Source: Isoetes taiwanensis
Taxonomy: Eukaryota > Streptophyta > Lycopodiopsida > Isoetales > Isoetaceae
Length of the DNA: 64,000 nt
Direction of reading: 5' to 3'
Assembly: GCA_021234155.1 (NCBI GenBank)
Contig: JAJEKV010000097.1
Coordinates: 3,164,074 to 3,228,073, forward strand
Position numbers and translations under genes: made by a program. Below are positions 9,902 to 20,189 of this stretch, piece after piece (the stretch's first letter is position 1; each line of letters begins with the position of its first letter). Below the pieces are notes generated by a model. That model saw only the letters and a list, made by a program, of their open reading frames with translations, had not been told where the DNA came from and did not search any database.

Positions 9902-12900
9902 TCTTTTTTTTTATTTTGGTAAGGGGTTGGGGAATGTGCCTGTGCAGCCGCATGGAACGCCGCATGTGGCGTTCCCTTCCCGCATGCGGCTTCTCTCCCT
10001 CCCGCTTGCGGGTTCTCTGGAACGCAGGTTGTTGGCATTCAATGCGAACCCTTTTCCCTCGCGGCAATGCGTTCCCTGCTTGCTCAAGGTTTGCCATGGA
10101 GTATCCGTCCCGCTACTTAGAAGCGGTCTATAGCCAGGTTATGCGCACACTGGCAGCTACAGCGATTAGCTTGCAGTCGATGGTGTTGGATCGGCATATA
10201 TAGCTTGATAAAAAAATTTGGTGGACGTTGCAGTGGAGATATGTGATACAGGGATTTTGGCGGTGCATTCGTCTGCGCTGTTACACCCTTCTGCAGTCGT
10301 CATGGCCCCATGATAGAAACCAAGAAGCAGAACTTTAATCGACAACCTCAAGTTTTCCCTGACCAAATAGGGCGCCGATCTTCCGGTGTCTTTTCTTTGC
10401 TACTGTAGTTCTGCTATCTGGAGAAGGCCTCTAACTTGATTTTATTGTTTGCTTGCAGTTGTTAGAGCTCACATACTTAGCAACCTCTGGAGCTTCAAGG
10501 GGCTAAAGTTTCAGGTAAAATAATTTTGCAACCGCATACTCTAGCTTTACATTATCGGAATAGTCTATCTGTGAAAATCAACTGGGGCAGTCTTTGTGGG
10601 ACTCTGTTACATTGCATTGGAGATGATATCTGTGTTGTCTTATCCCAGGCTATTGTAAAGAATTGATTCCAGTCTGCTTTCCTTCCTGCGTCTAAGGTAA
10701 GTAATAGCGGAGATTTGGACTTTTGTAGGAGAAGGGCGGGATTAGGTTTGAGTTTATGCTTGCAAAACAGGGGCTTGCTTGCTCAGATTGTATTGTTTTT
10801 ATGCAGGCATCTCAGACTGCTTCAGGTAACAAATTCTCCATTTTCTTTTCTTGCATGGATTGATTGCTCCAGGAAATGCCGGATCAAGTTTGATTGCAGT
10901 TGCTCTAGCTCCAACAGAGACTCAGCTTAAGCACACCTGTGCCATCTGTGCCATCACTCGACATCATTTGCAGAGCAGAGCAAAGAATTCTTATGAAGTA
11001 AGGCTAATGCATTTCTTACAATCGTCTTCTCTTTAAAAAAATGCTCCATTAAACATCTGAATCTGATTTTCCTTTCTTCTGTCTTCTATTAATGAACGTA
11101 AATGTAAAGATTTTGATGTGTGATGCTTATTGGTGGGGTTTCTAAGTTACAAATATCTCTGGCATTGGCATGTGATGGCAATTTGCTTGCCACAATTTGC
11201 AGATGGTGTTGGTTGATATTTGTAAACTTGCATTGTAAGAGTTAAAATCTAATGTTTAACCATGCATATAATAAAACAAAGCACAACCAATAGCTTCTAG
11301 AAGAGTCTGTTTGTTGCATCTAAACTGAGCATGAAGTCATGGCTGCACATGGTCATACTCATGCGTCATACTTCTTCAGATTTGTATTCAATCCTTATTG
11401 TTGACTGTCAGACAACTCTTTCAATTCTGTATCATATTTTTATCATTCAGAAACTTGAACATGGCCAATAGAATGCTGGTTTTAATGCTTCGACAATATG
11501 GGGCCTCACTTTTTATCCCTGGAAATCTGCATGTCACTGTTTTGCGCCTCTAGCCTAAAGTATGTCCCAAACTAATGCTTTTGTGCTTATGTATGGACGT
11601 TTTTTGTTGCAGGCTATTGCATGAAAGTTTCTATAGATATTCAAAGGGAAAAGCCTTTGGGCTGCTGGTTGTATCAGGTAGTCTTTGCATTCTGTAACTT
11701 TCATGTGGTTATTTGCTCTGGTCTATAAACCGAAACTGTAAATCTTAGGGCACATCGGTGGAGCTTGGAGCAAATCATTTTCTCCTTTTCGACTTTTTGA
11801 TCTCGGCATATTTTCTTCTTTTGAATTTACCAGTTAAGGTATGCATCTTTGTTGTCAGCAACAAACTTTGATTTTGTTGCCTCGATTTCGCTCTGTGTCC
11901 ATTTTAGCAAATTAGAAACTGATCCAAACCTAGGGAATCATCTAGAGGTGCTTCTTTTCTTTCTTTTTTCACAAACTCTTTTGCAAATATTTGAGGAACT
12001 TAAGACAAATGATGGCGCCAAAGAATTTACAATCTGGCTTGCCATAATTTTCCTTCATGATGATGACGGGTCCTGATATTGTAGAGTCTATGCCAGATTG
12101 TGCCCCTTCTAAAATTTTATCTTATCTTTGCAGACAATGGCATCGCTTTTGATGTCGGTGGTGAGGAAGGAAGAGTTGGATCTGGCAGACAAGGCTCCTG
12201 GTAAACCATGTCAAAAGAAAGGGAATCATCTTTCCTCTCAACTCTATGCAGCATCTTAATATTTTGCTTATGAAGCTTTAATTATGCATAAATGTTTGCA
12301 TCTCTTATGAATGTCATGCCATACACTGAAGTGCCATAGAGGTAAGTCTTAGGCAAATGAACAACATACCTTTCATTTTTTCATGTCTCTTGATGTTTTA
12401 GGTTTAACCATAGCCACCTGTTTCGAATATGGAGGGTCCAGACAAAGTTTCCTAACCATGTCAAATTTTTCAATGACTGCCGTTGATGGCCAGAGTGCAG
12501 ATTCCTTTGATTGGATATGGCATGCTCTATCCTCTTCGCTCATTCAGAGGCACCTCAGATCTTGCTCTGCAGAGTAACAGTAATAGTAAGAGGAGAATAC
12601 TATGTGTATGATTTTTCAAACTTTAGCAGAAGGTGAGCATTTTACGATCATCATGTCATTATTCTTCTATTTTGTTATTCATTTATGCTGTAATTTAGGT
12701 ATTTAGGTAGAGGTTCTGACTGGATCTAATTTGTTTCGGGCTTTTAGAGTTGTAGCATCAAGTTCTCATAAAGGAACATCAGCGTCAATTTCGTACATCT
12801 CCTCTTAGAGATGTGCAATTTGCTTGCTTTTAAAATGTTTATAATAATGATTCAGGTTGGAAAATGTGCACATAGGCCTCATTATAGAGTTTCTAGCCAC

Positions 12901-13608
12901 TATCAGCCTTGAGCACTGTCTTATGCCTGCAGAACCTGTGCCCTATTCTATGACTGCAAATTATTTAACATTATTTCATGTGTTCACTCTTGATAAATGG
13001 ACTTAGATAGATGACCCAAATGTGATGACTGTATCATTGTTTTGCTCCCTATAATGAATAATTATGTCTTGAATGCATTTAGAGTTTAGTGTGGACGAGC
13101 TCAAGGTTAAAGGTGTTTGGGATTATATCAGGTAATCTAAGGACGTCCAAAGATAAGGAATTTTCAGAATTAAGTTCTTTGTCTTGAATTGATAATACTT
13201 ATAAAACTACAGGCTATAATAGTAAATGCACCATACCACCGAACTTGCTATAAACACCTAAATCCCAGAAGGTTTGCCATCATTACGACATTTACAACAG
13301 ATTTTTCTTTTTGTGTTTATTACCTCTCTAGAACAGATTTCACTAACATCATCACGTCTTCCATAAAGCTCTAAACTATCACAAACGCATGCAATACCCT
13401 AAACTTTACACATTTTCATTATATCTACCTAGCAATTTCATGTGCCCAAGGATAATGCCTAAACCCTAAACCATCACACTTGGCACTTCATTACATGTAC
13501 TTAACACAATTACATCTACAAATTTTATTCCACCTAAAAATCCCATTACATCTACCAATTCCACACGTCTAAGACTAATGCCCGGCATCGCCGGGCACAC
13601 GTTTCTAG
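9902..13608 (+). mobile_element. Non-autonomous Helitron, 3,707 bp
   Basis: The paralogous repeat at 20,660 gives the empty site: GTGTTTA directly followed by eight T and ATTTCTC. Here the same A (9,901) is followed by TC and the same T run follows CTAG (13,605-13,608), so insertion is exactly between A and T without target duplication. Near the 3' end is a hairpin with arms TGCCCGGC and GCCGGGCA (13,579-13,586 and 13,590-13,597), 11 nt before the end. A 5' TC, a 3' CTRR, a subterminal hairpin and an A|T target are the Helitron hallmarks. No RepHel protein is encoded, so it would need helicase supplied in trans. Confidence 0.93.
10459..12600 (+). other. Possible captured gene fragments inside the Helitron
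   Basis: Several short segments are bounded by plausible splice signals on the plus strand: about 10,460-10,513 (CAG before, GTAAAA after), 10,650-10,696, 10,806-10,824, 10,871-10,927, 11,613-11,678 and 12,134-12,200 (CAG before, GTAAAC after). One reads GNAGSSLIAVALAPTETQ. Helitrons commonly carry host exons. I cannot name a parent gene, and no continuous frame runs through the segments. Confidence 0.35.
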
Positions 13609-13779
13609 TTTTTTTTATTTCTCTACCCTTTAGCTATACGTCCTTAAGGGAATCAAATTATTTATTTCCTTTTTACCTTTTGACATTTAACCTTCTTGTT
13701 AACAATTGCTCGTAACTGTACACTTAGGGTAGATCGTTACCTAATCTAATTTTTTCCAGAAAACCCTAACGAAGGTATG

Positions 13780-15480
13780 GTGCGGCGCTTTGCTGTAGAT
13801 GGTTCACGACCATGGAACGACTGGATCGGATATGGCCGGCAAACAATATACGGGCCTATCGACGTTTATAGCTGGGGATATAACTGATTTTCCAGAATTA
13901 TCATGCATGGAGCAAATGGATGCACGTTTTCCTGGCTGGCAGCCCGATCCAGGTGATCTAAAACAGTCCTTATCTTACAGTTCTTGTAAGCCAAGGTAAC
14001 TTAACCTTTAATTGATGATGCATTACTATAATTGTGGTACAAGACAAGATTTATCGCTTTTATATAAACCCGTGATCCCAAAATTTGCATTTTCAAGACA
14101 TGACGAGGCCAGAGGGCTTCCCAATAAGGGTCATACCGAAAGAAGCTCATTGATTTTCTTAGAAGGAATGGCCTCGAGCACGCTGACTCCACACCTTCTA
14201 AATCTCTTTGTTGGAACTCTCAAGCAACATGGGCTTGATCCCAACAAAGATAGTAGGGACCTTGGTATTAGAAAATTCATACTGTAAGGGGCCTAGTGGC
14301 AAATTGGTGAAAGGGTCGGAACCGCCGCGAAGAATGTGGAGATTGTTCCCAATTTCGAAGTCCGATGGTGATGACGATTGTGATGAACTGAGATCCAACC
14401 CCAATCAGGTTTCCTTCTATTGCTTTAATTGCCTGAGGCTATTTTATCTAGATTCTTAGTGTTACATTATTGTCTGGTTGAATTTAGTCTTGGATTTGGA
14501 TATGGGATTGTTTGGGAACTAGTTGAGATGACTTGTTACCTTAATTATTCTTTGTACCTTGATATATTCCTTGTTAGAGTTGTTGGCCTAGGCTCAAAAT
14601 CATGTTTTATCATGTCCCCGTTGATCCCCGTAACTATAACAGCCTTATATGTGAAATTATTTCGATAGGATTTCCTATTGCTTATGAGTTAATTAATACT
14701 GGAACTTATGACTTCCTTTCTGGTAGATTGGTAGCATTTTACCTTGATATATCCCTTATTTGAGGCGCTATCCTAAGCTCTTATTGTATCCTTGTATGTT
14801 CTGTTTATTTTGAGTTCCTTTGAGTTTACTTTCTCTGATCTGGTTATGCATGAATTTGATGGTAAAATAATAACATGTGCTTTAGGGGTTGGGATATGGT
14901 CGGGGTTAGTCAAGAGGTTTTAAGTAGATTGTAGTATCATGTCGATCCTCGCTTTATCCGTATTTCCTTCATTTGGTGATTAATTTGACAAGTCTGTGGA
15001 GGATTTATCCTTATTCCTGCTTCTTTGACCATGTCCTAATTTACAACAGATTTAATCCTGGTACAACCATAGAATTTCCACAAACCTAGCTTAATAACAT
15101 GCTTCTGGTCTGTTTACATCAGTCCAGGTGGATAATTGTTAAATTGTATGTTGATTTTATTTGAATCTTTTCAGTTTCCTATTATCTTAAGACACTTATT
15201 TATAGTCAGATAGCAGACTTTTTGTATGATTAACTATAATTGTACATCATGGTCTGAGTGGCCATGCTTTGAATTCTTTCCCCGTTTTCTTCTAAATTTG
15301 AGGGTAAGGGGCGAAAGGCCAAGGTTATTCATAGCTTACACATAGCATAGGCATTTTTACCCTTCTTAGGCTAACAAATGCTTCTTTTCTTTGCTGCAGT
15401 AACCTAACTCCTTCTCCCTTATCTTGTGGTTTTTAGGCATTCTGCATGCTAGCGGATATGAACAAATGTTATATTATGTT
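13780..15480 (+). pseudogene. Coding unit inside the upstream repeat of copy 1 (SAP/HeH-like, degraded)
   Basis: The plus strand shows LIDFLRRNGLEHA-type text at about 14,140-14,180 and, in a neighbouring frame, LLELCKQHGLDPNKDSRD, two short helix pairs of the SAP/HeH kind. An acidic DGDDDCDE tail and NPNQ follow, then the splice donor CAG|GTTTCC at 14,409. A matching acceptor CTGCAG lies at 15,397-15,399. Copy 2 has the same order: helix pairs, acidic tail, NQ, donor, acceptor, V-T start. The intron is about 990 bp here and 389 bp in copy 2. Frame shifts break the copy. Confidence 0.5.
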
Positions 15481-16195
15481 AAGACTATATGGTAAGATGT
15501 CTTACTGGTTTATTTGTTGAAGAATTGGCAGTTGAACACATGGTATTTGGTCTTCCAAATTTATTGTTTTCATTGATGTTATTATTCTCCTTTGGTTTAA
15601 TCGAAAGCTTTATTATTCATTCTTCATGGTTTTTGCATATGCTGTGAAATCTGTCTTGTTCTTTTGAAGTTTGACTCTTATGTTTATTTGATTTTGTTAA
15701 ACTTTATGGCCACTTTTTGCTGGTTTAGATTCTATACAACATGCTTGGCACTTTAAAATTAGTGTTTTCTTTTTACAGCAGTTATTTTTTATCCCTTTTG
15801 ATATCATATATTATTATATTTGGTAATTCTTATTCTTTCTGTTTGGCATTTTGTATTCCCTGGTTTTTTACTTTGAACAATGTTTGCTCTTTTTTTTGCT
15901 ATGATCCTTTTGCTGTTTTATTGACCTTCAAAAAGCTTTTCGTTTGATTTTCTCATTCCATGTTTGGTTTCATTAAAATTCATTTTGGAATTACGCTGGT
16001 ATAGCTTTTAAACAACCCTAGGTTGTAATGGTACAGTTTAGATGTTCTCTTTGAGTGACATAGTTTTATTAAAATCTCTAAGGCCTCCCCTTTTGGGGTC
16101 CGATAAGTCCAATCTTCTTTTAGTTAGTTAAGAATGATTTGGATGTCCGACAAAAGTCATGAGGATTTGTTTAGTTTAGTATATATACCGATTTG

Positions 16196-16240
16196 GGATC
16201 TCCGGTTTTACCGTAGTGGGCCTTAGGGATAACCTTTTGT
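16196..16240 (+). promoter_or_regulatory. Degraded palindromic element just after the upstream repeat
   Basis: The text CCGGTTTTACCGTAGTGGGC followed by CTTAGGG aligns with the palindrome and following sequence at the same place in copy 2 (minus strand from 35,800: GGTTAAACCAGCATGGGTC, then TTATGG). The stem is imperfect here. Its conserved position suggests a cis-acting RNA element, for example for priming or packaging. Confidence 0.45.
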
Positions 16241-16264
16241 TCTTTTCTTATTATCCTCTTTGTC

Positions 16265-17820
16265 TATTCCGCTCTAATTTGATTATTTTCGGAAGAAGGT
16301 ACTTCCAACCTTCGTCAAATCTTCAACATTGTCGCTAACAATCAACAAACGAACTCCACCAAAATTCCTTTTGGTAACGTAATCGCAGTGGTATCCGAGC
16401 TGGCTCGTTTTGGTTATGCCTTCGCGAGCATTATTCCACCCAATAAAGTCGTCGTGACAGGTTCTTGCATGCATCAAAAATCAAGAGATTCATAATCTTT
16501 TTATTTGCAAGGAGTGCTCACTAGTTGAAGGTGAGATTTCTACTATTCTCGCTTTTCGGATTCAATAAGATCTTTGGAACTTGTGTCCTGGTTTTTAAGA
16601 AGGTTAATGATCAGTCCATCATGACCTCATTATTGACTCATATAATAAGCTGCCACGGCTTTTTATATGTATGAGGATAGACAGATCTTAGGGACCCACC
16701 GGCTTTCATTAAAGGCCTTACAAAGGTTTGGAAATACGACAACATCAAGCCATTGTCTTATATCCAAAATATTAAGAGCAATGTCAAAAAAGTTGGACCA
16801 AAAATAACCCGGACAATTGTCTTTTTGATATGGATGTTCTTGTGGAAAGTATCTCCGATAATTTAGTGGTCAACCCTCTTAAAGCTGATATGGATGAGGA
16901 TAGCAAAATCGTGGAACTTCGGATGAGTACAACCTTAAGGAACTCAATTTTTCAATTGTGGTGCATTCCTATTATGTCAAATAGGAACGTTGAGATCCAT
17001 GGTGAAACAGTTTGGGCAAACATTGTGGAGTAGCAAAAATCTTGGAATAATTGCTCCTATCAAGAAGGGAATCTTGGGTTTTGCTTGCCAAAGTTGAAAA
17101 GGAAGAGGTTTTGAAAGCTGAAGTCGATGCCATATCCTTTATTAAACATATCCGAGAAAAATTGATGTTAAACCGCCTTTTGCCTTGAGTCTACTCAATC
17201 GAACTTGCCCCATTGGCACATCATTATACATAGGACAAAAGGGCATATGGCCAAGATGGAGGAAAAGAGAAATAATTTTTATCTTATGAGGATCTTCGTG
17301 GACGCATCGTCCTTTCTTCAAGTGTGATTGTGACAAATTATGATGAGAAGTGTACGAGATAACATCATCCGGTTTTGACCACCGATTTGGTTTATGGCTA
17401 ATAATTTGGAATTAATCCGCCAAAAGAGTCCATGCAAATGAGGTTTGCCCCGCTCTCAAACTTTTAAACCCACCAAACCTATCAAAGGTGTGGTACTTTC
17501 CTACATTGGGTTTCTCACCATTAGGGAGCTCATGATAATGCATGACTCATAAGTTGGCTGAAAATGTGAACTTCAATCTCAAGAATGAATTTGGTAAGTC
17601 CAAGGTCAGGACATAATTGAGAAGACCCTCGTGTCTAAGAAATTTCGATTGATCATTTACATGATAATAGCAACATGGGCTTTGCTCCAACTTACAAAGA
17701 AAAGAGCTGTACCAAGCAATGTTACAAAGAATTCTCGTGCCTCCTAAACTCTCCAAGTGTACTAAGTCCGGAATGTCGTCCTGAATGGAAACCGAAGTAT
17801 TCAAAAACGATGACCAAATC
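16265..17820 (+). pseudogene. ORF1 of retroelement copy 1 (degraded)
   Basis: Fragments in shifting frames are collinear with the intact ORF1 of copy 2. Examples are EGTSNLRQI and FGNVIAVVSELARFGY (copy 2 FGMCNFLSLVTSFMKSGY), FIKGLTKVWKYDNIK (LFVKGLTALERANGVK), NCLFDMDVLVE (NCLFDVNMLPE), WSSKNLGIIAPI (WKSKNLGVLAPI), GTSLYIGQKG (STSVIIGQKS), IWFMANNLE (IWFLMNNLE), SYIGFLTIREL (AFIGYLKVREI) and DIIEKTL (DILEKTI). It starts with the same EG[AT][TS] residues after a splice-acceptor-like site. Function is unknown. The shared order proves homology, and the amino-acid divergence is large. Confidence 0.75.
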
Positions 17821-18021
17821 TACCATGACTACTCACCGGTTAGCTTTCTATTTTTTCATTTTTCTGTTCCCTCAAGCTTTTAACTATCTTTAATGTATGC
17901 TTACCGCTGGATCGTGCATTGCATCTTAATATACTTATGGCCAAAGGTCGTGTTATTTGGACTTGTTCCATCAAAAAATCTTTAATCGACCGATGATCTC
18001 GATTTTTGGTTTGATTGTACA

Positions 18022-20056
18022 GATCAAAACAAGATTTATTTCAACAAGGGTGGATGGAAGACTCAAACTACAAGTTTCTAGGGAAGACAATAAAAGAAAA
18101 TTTGTTCATTTCTCTATTTTTCCAAGTTGGTTGATAAAATTCAGTGTCAGCAGTACCTTTAAAACCGTTGTTTGTAGATTTTTTGTGAAGTTGGCTATGA
18201 GGCCCGGAATGATACAACTTTTTGGTTGGAGATTTTCCTCAAATCTTAAAGACTTATGTTACAATCCTAAAATGATATTTTTCTCGATGCAAATGTGCCT
18301 CGCTTGTCCCCCTCGTTTCTATTCCAAGACTTAAAAGTTTGTTGATCCAATGATTGGACATATTAGGACCTTGGATCTTAATATTATACATAGCAAAGCA
18401 CTTAGAAATTGGTTCGCATGTGGACTTAATTACATCCCTGACCGTCCTTTTACTCTTGAGCAGTTTAAATCTGAAATGCAAGTCACCATTGATCAGTTCT
18501 TTAAAGTCCACATGCAGACCCTGTCTAATTTTGATCCTGAAATGATTGTGGAATGTAAAAGGTCCCGGTTAAGGAAACAAAGTGGTCGGCAAAATACTTT
18601 ATTGATAATAATATGGAATGCAGAAAAAAGTTTTTGATTCATGATGAGAAGGTTGTTAAAAATCTTGATTGGTTGATCAGTAACCTTTATACATCTGGTG
18701 TAGACAAGGCTGCTAATAATCCTGCCTTCATCTGTCCATTGCATATTCGATATGAAGCTGATAAAAGGTTAAACAGTAATGACTTCATTAAATGTGAAAT
18801 CTCTCAGGATGATTTATTGGTACAGATCAAGAGTGATCTGTTTGATCTGCTTGGTGATGAACATGATTCTTGTGACAGACTTCCCTACTTACTTGGAATT
18901 TTCAAAGCTCATAAATTGGAATACAGGTGGATCACTAATGCTCATAATACTATTTTCTCTGGGGTAGCCTCTATTATTGCTAAGGGTTTAAACTTATTAC
19001 TGGAAGTGTGGCCAAGTATTTGTCATGATAAATGTAGTGCTGCTAATCTATGGCAGCATAACAGGATTAAAGCCTCTTGGATTGTTGACTCTATCTATGA
19101 TGTGGCAGTTAATTTGCCAGCCAAGATCAATGATGTTTTCTGTGCGGATGTTACTAAGTGTTATGAAAACATCCCTCTTTCTGGGGCTGATGGGATTTGT
19201 ATGGTAATGACAGAAATTATTGATATGGTATGGAAGTACAAAAAGAATGTTCACCATGGTTATGAAATGTGGTATCAGACCCTGGAGGGTTCGGATATCA
19301 ATCTTGAATGGAAAAGTAAGGCTCCAAGTAATGAGTCCTGGAAAATGATCAATAGAGATTTGTTTGTTAAGCTGAACATCTGGTTGTTGAACAATTGTTA
19401 CCTTGCTATGCATAGTGGAATTTGGAAACAGATCAGAGGTATTCCTATGGGTTTTGCCTCTAGTCCTTCATGGTGCAATCTTTACCTTGCATGGTTTGAA
19501 TTGAAGTTTATTACTAAGCTTATTGGAGCTGGAAAATTGACTGAGGCAGCTGCTTTCAAGGATACGTTCAGGTACATTGATGATCTCTTGAGTCTCAACA
19601 ACCCGCAATAACGAGGTTATCTATGATCTCAATCATTTAGTGATAAAAGATGAAACTGTGTACTGCCATGGGAGTAATGTGGGTAAAAAAGTTGATTTTC
19701 TCAATATGAGCATAGAGATTTTGGCACATCACAATGGGACATACGCTACATATCGGTTTGATAAGAGAAATAAGCTACCGTTTAAAGTCTCAAGGTTTGT
19801 TAATGCGGAAAGTTGTCGCCCATATCTTGTGGCCTGCAACATTGTTATTTCTCAGATTCAGCCTTATTTATATGTGCACAGCAACCCTAGTTTGGCAGCT
19901 AGGGATATTGCTAACCTTATTGATATTTTTGTGGCCAAAGGTTTCAGGAAAGTGGATGTGTGGCATAAAGTCTCTACTGTTCTTTCACAGGAGAACTTCC
20001 CAGGACTCAGATTTTCTATGGATATTTTAAGAATGGAGCTTAAGAAATACAGGTAA
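18022..20056 (+). pseudogene. ORF2 reverse transcriptase of copy 1 (frame-broken)
   Basis: The exon begins after the acceptor TTGTACAG, and its first words (CAAAACAAGA) match the copy 2 exon start. The frame is broken near 18,333, 18,615 and 19,605. Conserved blocks are GVDKAANNPAFICP, WITNAHNTIFSG, CADVTKCYENIPL (motif A, catalytic Asp), IRGIPMGFASSPSW (motif B), FRYIDDLLSLNN (motif C, YIDD at 19,573-19,584), and VDFLNMSIEI with YRFDKRNKLPF after it. The C terminus ends at ELKKYR without a further domain. The blocks resemble Penelope-like/TERT-type RTs more than LTR or LINE RTs. Confidence 0.85.
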
Positions 20057-20106
20057 TCCAGGTTATGGTATGATGCAACAGTTTTCCTTTAAGATTTAGT
20101 TGGCAA

Positions 20107-20132
20107 GGGGGTCCCTAGACATAGGGACCCCC
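20107..20132 (+). promoter_or_regulatory. Perfect hairpin 3' of ORF2, copy 1
   Basis: Arms GGGGGTCCCTA and TAGGGACCCCC (11 bp, all paired) enclose a GACA loop, 50 bp after the RT stop. Copy 2 has a hairpin of the same core sequence (GGGTCCCTA / TAGGGACCC) 75 bp after its RT stop. Between the hairpin and the TA tract both copies also share GGGA.CT and CTTCC.GG..GGAGG-like words. It may be a 3' RNA signal recognised by the RT. Confidence 0.75.
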
Positions 20133-20189
20133 TGTCCCTATGTTTATGATGGGATCTGACCTTGCCTTCCGGTTGGAGGGAGGTTTTTC

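Larger units (their letters stand above)
9437..16187 (+). repeat. Upstream terminal direct repeat of copy 1 (interrupted)
   Basis: It matches 20,190-23,228 from the TA tract and the CGAAGTcTAGGGTTAGCTCC start to the TTTAGTTTAGTATAT end, apart from the 3,707-bp Helitron. Its own length is about 3.05 kb. The stretch 15,420-16,180 is virtually identical to 22,460-23,225. The stretch 13,780-14,420 differs by many small indels, mostly at CG-rich words. The repeat carries the coding unit annotated separately. Confidence 0.9.
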
